A stretch of 15,873 nucleotides of DNA from Parvibaculum sp. (GTDB lineage: Bacteria > Pseudomonadota > Alphaproteobacteria > Parvibaculales > Parvibaculaceae), in the NCBI GenBank assembly GCA_020062605.1, contig JAGUWA010000210.1, forward strand, positions 1 through 15,873, written 5' to 3'. Numbering within the stretch: position 1 is the stretch's first letter; the number at the start of each line of letters is the position of its first letter. The notes below the pieces were generated by a model, which saw only the letters and a program-made list of their open reading frames with translations, had not been told where the DNA came from and searched no databases. Positions 14,618 through 15,873 of this stretch are shown here, piece by piece. The translations under genes and the position numbers were made by a program.

Positions 14618-15820
14618 TCAGGCGCCATAGGCTCCGACGATCGTGACCGAGCAGACGTTCGACGCCGGAGCGCCGCCGAGGTTATGCGTCAGGCCGATCC
14701 TCGGATTCGCAAGCTGCCGCTCACCCGCCCGGCCTTGAAGCTGGAGATACATCTCATAGGCCATGCGAAGGCCCGAAGCGCCGATCGGGTGACCGAAGCA
14801 CTTGAGCCCGCCGTCGATCTGGCAGGGAACCTTGCCGTCGGAATCGTAGAAGCCGTCCATGACGTCCTTCACCGCGCCGCCTTCCGGCGAGATGAAAAGG
14901 TCCTCCATGGTCACGAGCTCAGTGATCGAAAAACAGTCATGCACTTCCATCATGCTGACCTGCTCGCGCGGATTGTCGATACCGGCTTCCTTGTAGGCCT
15001 TCTTGGCGGCGATGCGGGCGGTGTGGAAGTAGCTTCCATCCCAGCTGTTGTGCTGGGATTCGAGGCCGTTCGAAACCGAAAGCTGCATGGCTTTCACGGT
15101 CACGATATCCTTCTTGCCGAGGGCCCTGGCTATTTCGGGTGTGGTCACGATGGCTGCCGACGCACCGTCCGACACGCCGCAGCAATCGAACAGGCCAAGC
15201 GGCTCGGCGATCATCGGCGCGCCCATGACCTGCTCTTCGGTCACCGTGTTGCGAAGATGCGCCTTCGGGTTCTTGGCGCCGTTCGCGTGGCTCTTGACCG
15301 ACACATGGGCAATGGCCCGCTTCAGGTCTTCCTTGCTGACGCCATGCTTGGCCCGATAGGCGGAAGCGAGCTGGGCGAAATTGCCTGGCGCGGAACCGGA
15401 CGGGGCCCATTGCGGGATCAGGGTGCCCATATTGCCGACAGGCAGACCGCCATAGCCCGTGTCCTTGAGCTTCTCGACACCGAGAGCAAGCGCGATATCG
15501 GCCGCCCCGGAGGCAACAGCATAGACCGCGCCACGCAGCGCTTCCGAGCCGCCGGCGCAGAAGTTTTCGACGCGGGTAACGGCGATATTCGGCAAGCGAA
15601 GTGCAAGAGACAGCGGCGTGCCGCCCTTGCCCGTGCCGATTTCATCGATATGCGTGGAAAACCACGCCGCATCGATCTGTGTCGGTTCGACGCCCGCGTC
15701 CTGCATGGCCTCGAGATAGGCCTCCACCATCAATTCCTCGGGGCCCGCGTCCCAACGTTCGCCGAACTTCGAGCAACCCATGCCGAGGATCGCGACCTTG
15801 TCCTTGATACCTGCCGCCAT
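14618..15820 (-). CDS. Acetyl-CoA acetyltransferase, SCP-x-type thiolase
   Basis: A complete 400-residue thiolase of the SCP2/SCP-x branch, used for side-chain or beta-oxidation of acyl-CoAs including branched and steroid-like ones. The nucleophile Cys88 is in ENFCAGGSEALR. Other active-site parts are the HDCFSITE region (His294) and His344 in CFGHPIGASG. The C-terminal NLGG (380-383) is typical of this branch, rather than the CxGG motif of biosynthetic thiolases. The ATG at 15820 has a strong GGGAGAA site (15826-15832) five bases away. That site overlaps the stop of a probable upstream gene, so the thiolase is likely distal in an operon. In many bacteria such thiolases pair with a small DUF35 OB-fold protein; none is visible inside the window. 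Substrate unknown. Confidence 0.93.
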   Translation of the reverse strand: MAAGIKDKVAILGMGCSKFGERWDAGPEELMVEAYLEAMQDAGVEPTQIDAAWFSTHIDEIGTGKGGTPLSLALRLPNIAVTRVENFCAGGSEALRGAVYAVASGAADIALALGVEKLKDTGYGGLPVGNMGTLIPQWAPSGSAPGNFAQLASAYRAKHGVSKEDLKRAIAHVSVKSHANGAKNPKAHLRNTVTEEQVMGAPMIAEPLGLFDCCGVSDGASAAIVTTPEIARALGKKDIVTVKAMQLSVSNGLESQHNSWDGSYFHTARIAAKKAYKEAGIDNPREQVSMMEVHDCFSITELVTMEDLFISPEGGAVKDVMDGFYDSDGKVPCQIDGGLKCFGHPIGASGLRMAYEMYLQLQGRAGERQLANPRIGLTHNLGGAPASNVCSVTIVGAYGA

Positions 15821-15831
15821 GTTCGTTCTCC

Positions 15832-15873
15832 CTATTCGGCCGCCTGGCCCGTTTGTGATTTTGTTTCGCTCGC
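15832..15873 (-). CDS. Possible 3' end of an upstream gene, unidentified
   Basis: Read leftwards from the window edge, thirteen sense codons end in TAG (15832-15834), 11 bases before the thiolase ATG. The short peptide ends Gln-Ala-Ala-Glu, a plausible hydrophilic tail. The overlap of its stop with the thiolase binding site is typical of operons. It is far too short to identify, and an open stretch of this length could be chance. Confidence 0.35.
   Translation of the reverse strand, partial: ASETKSQTGQAAE

Noticed and set aside
1..15873. CRISPR array, prophage, insertion sequence or tRNA
   Set aside because: No regularly spaced repeats, transposase or integrase motifs, target duplications or cloverleaf-like sequences were noticed on either strand.

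Overview
The window looks like chromosomal DNA from an alphaproteobacterium, probably of the Hyphomicrobiales/Parvibaculaceae type. This is an inference from three things: the visibly GC-rich codon usage, the recG / sdhE-mfd gene arrangement known from alphaproteobacteria, and the number of lipid and acyl-CoA related genes. Twelve substantially complete or edge-truncated protein genes account for nearly all of it, plus one very short possible gene end at the right edge. I see no tRNA, rRNA, insertion sequence, phage gene or CRISPR array.

Left part (1-1929): a short-chain dehydrogenase cut by the left edge runs leftwards. Divergent from it is a rightward pair, a FrnE/DsbA-like thioredoxin-fold oxidoreductase and a small four-helix membrane protein of the hydroxylaminobenzene mutase-like family. 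A plausible sigma70 promoter lies just before the DsbA-like gene.

Genome-maintenance block (1930-7931): leftward sdhE (flavinylation factor for succinate dehydrogenase) and mfd (transcription-repair coupling factor) are divergent from rightward recG (branch-migration helicase). The 94-base gap holds a good promoter for sdhE-mfd, a weaker one for recG, and a small inverted repeat between them. mfd appears to start at a TTG codon without a clear ribosome binding site, just after the sdhE stop.

Middle part (7923-11289): a leftward DUF502 membrane protein overlaps the recG end. Next comes a tight rightward three-gene operon: a DUF7064/DUF7065-type protein, an aminoglycoside-phosphotransferase-fold kinase, and a small DUF6285-type protein. 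The last two resemble the LvaA/LvaB 4-hydroxyacyl-CoA kinase pair, so the operon may phosphorylate a hydroxylated acyl-CoA or lipid. It is the best candidate here for an undescribed pathway.

Right part (11290-15873): a stand-alone PAS_5 protein converges on a leftward two-gene O-acyltransfer module (MBOAT membrane acyltransferase plus a membrane-anchored SGNH-like protein). Upstream of that, and separated by a clear intrinsic terminator, is a leftward SCP-x-type thiolase. The last bases at the right edge look like the 3' end of one more gene in the thiolase operon.

Three convergent gene pairs in the window abut or overlap at their stop codons, leaving no room for a separate terminator.
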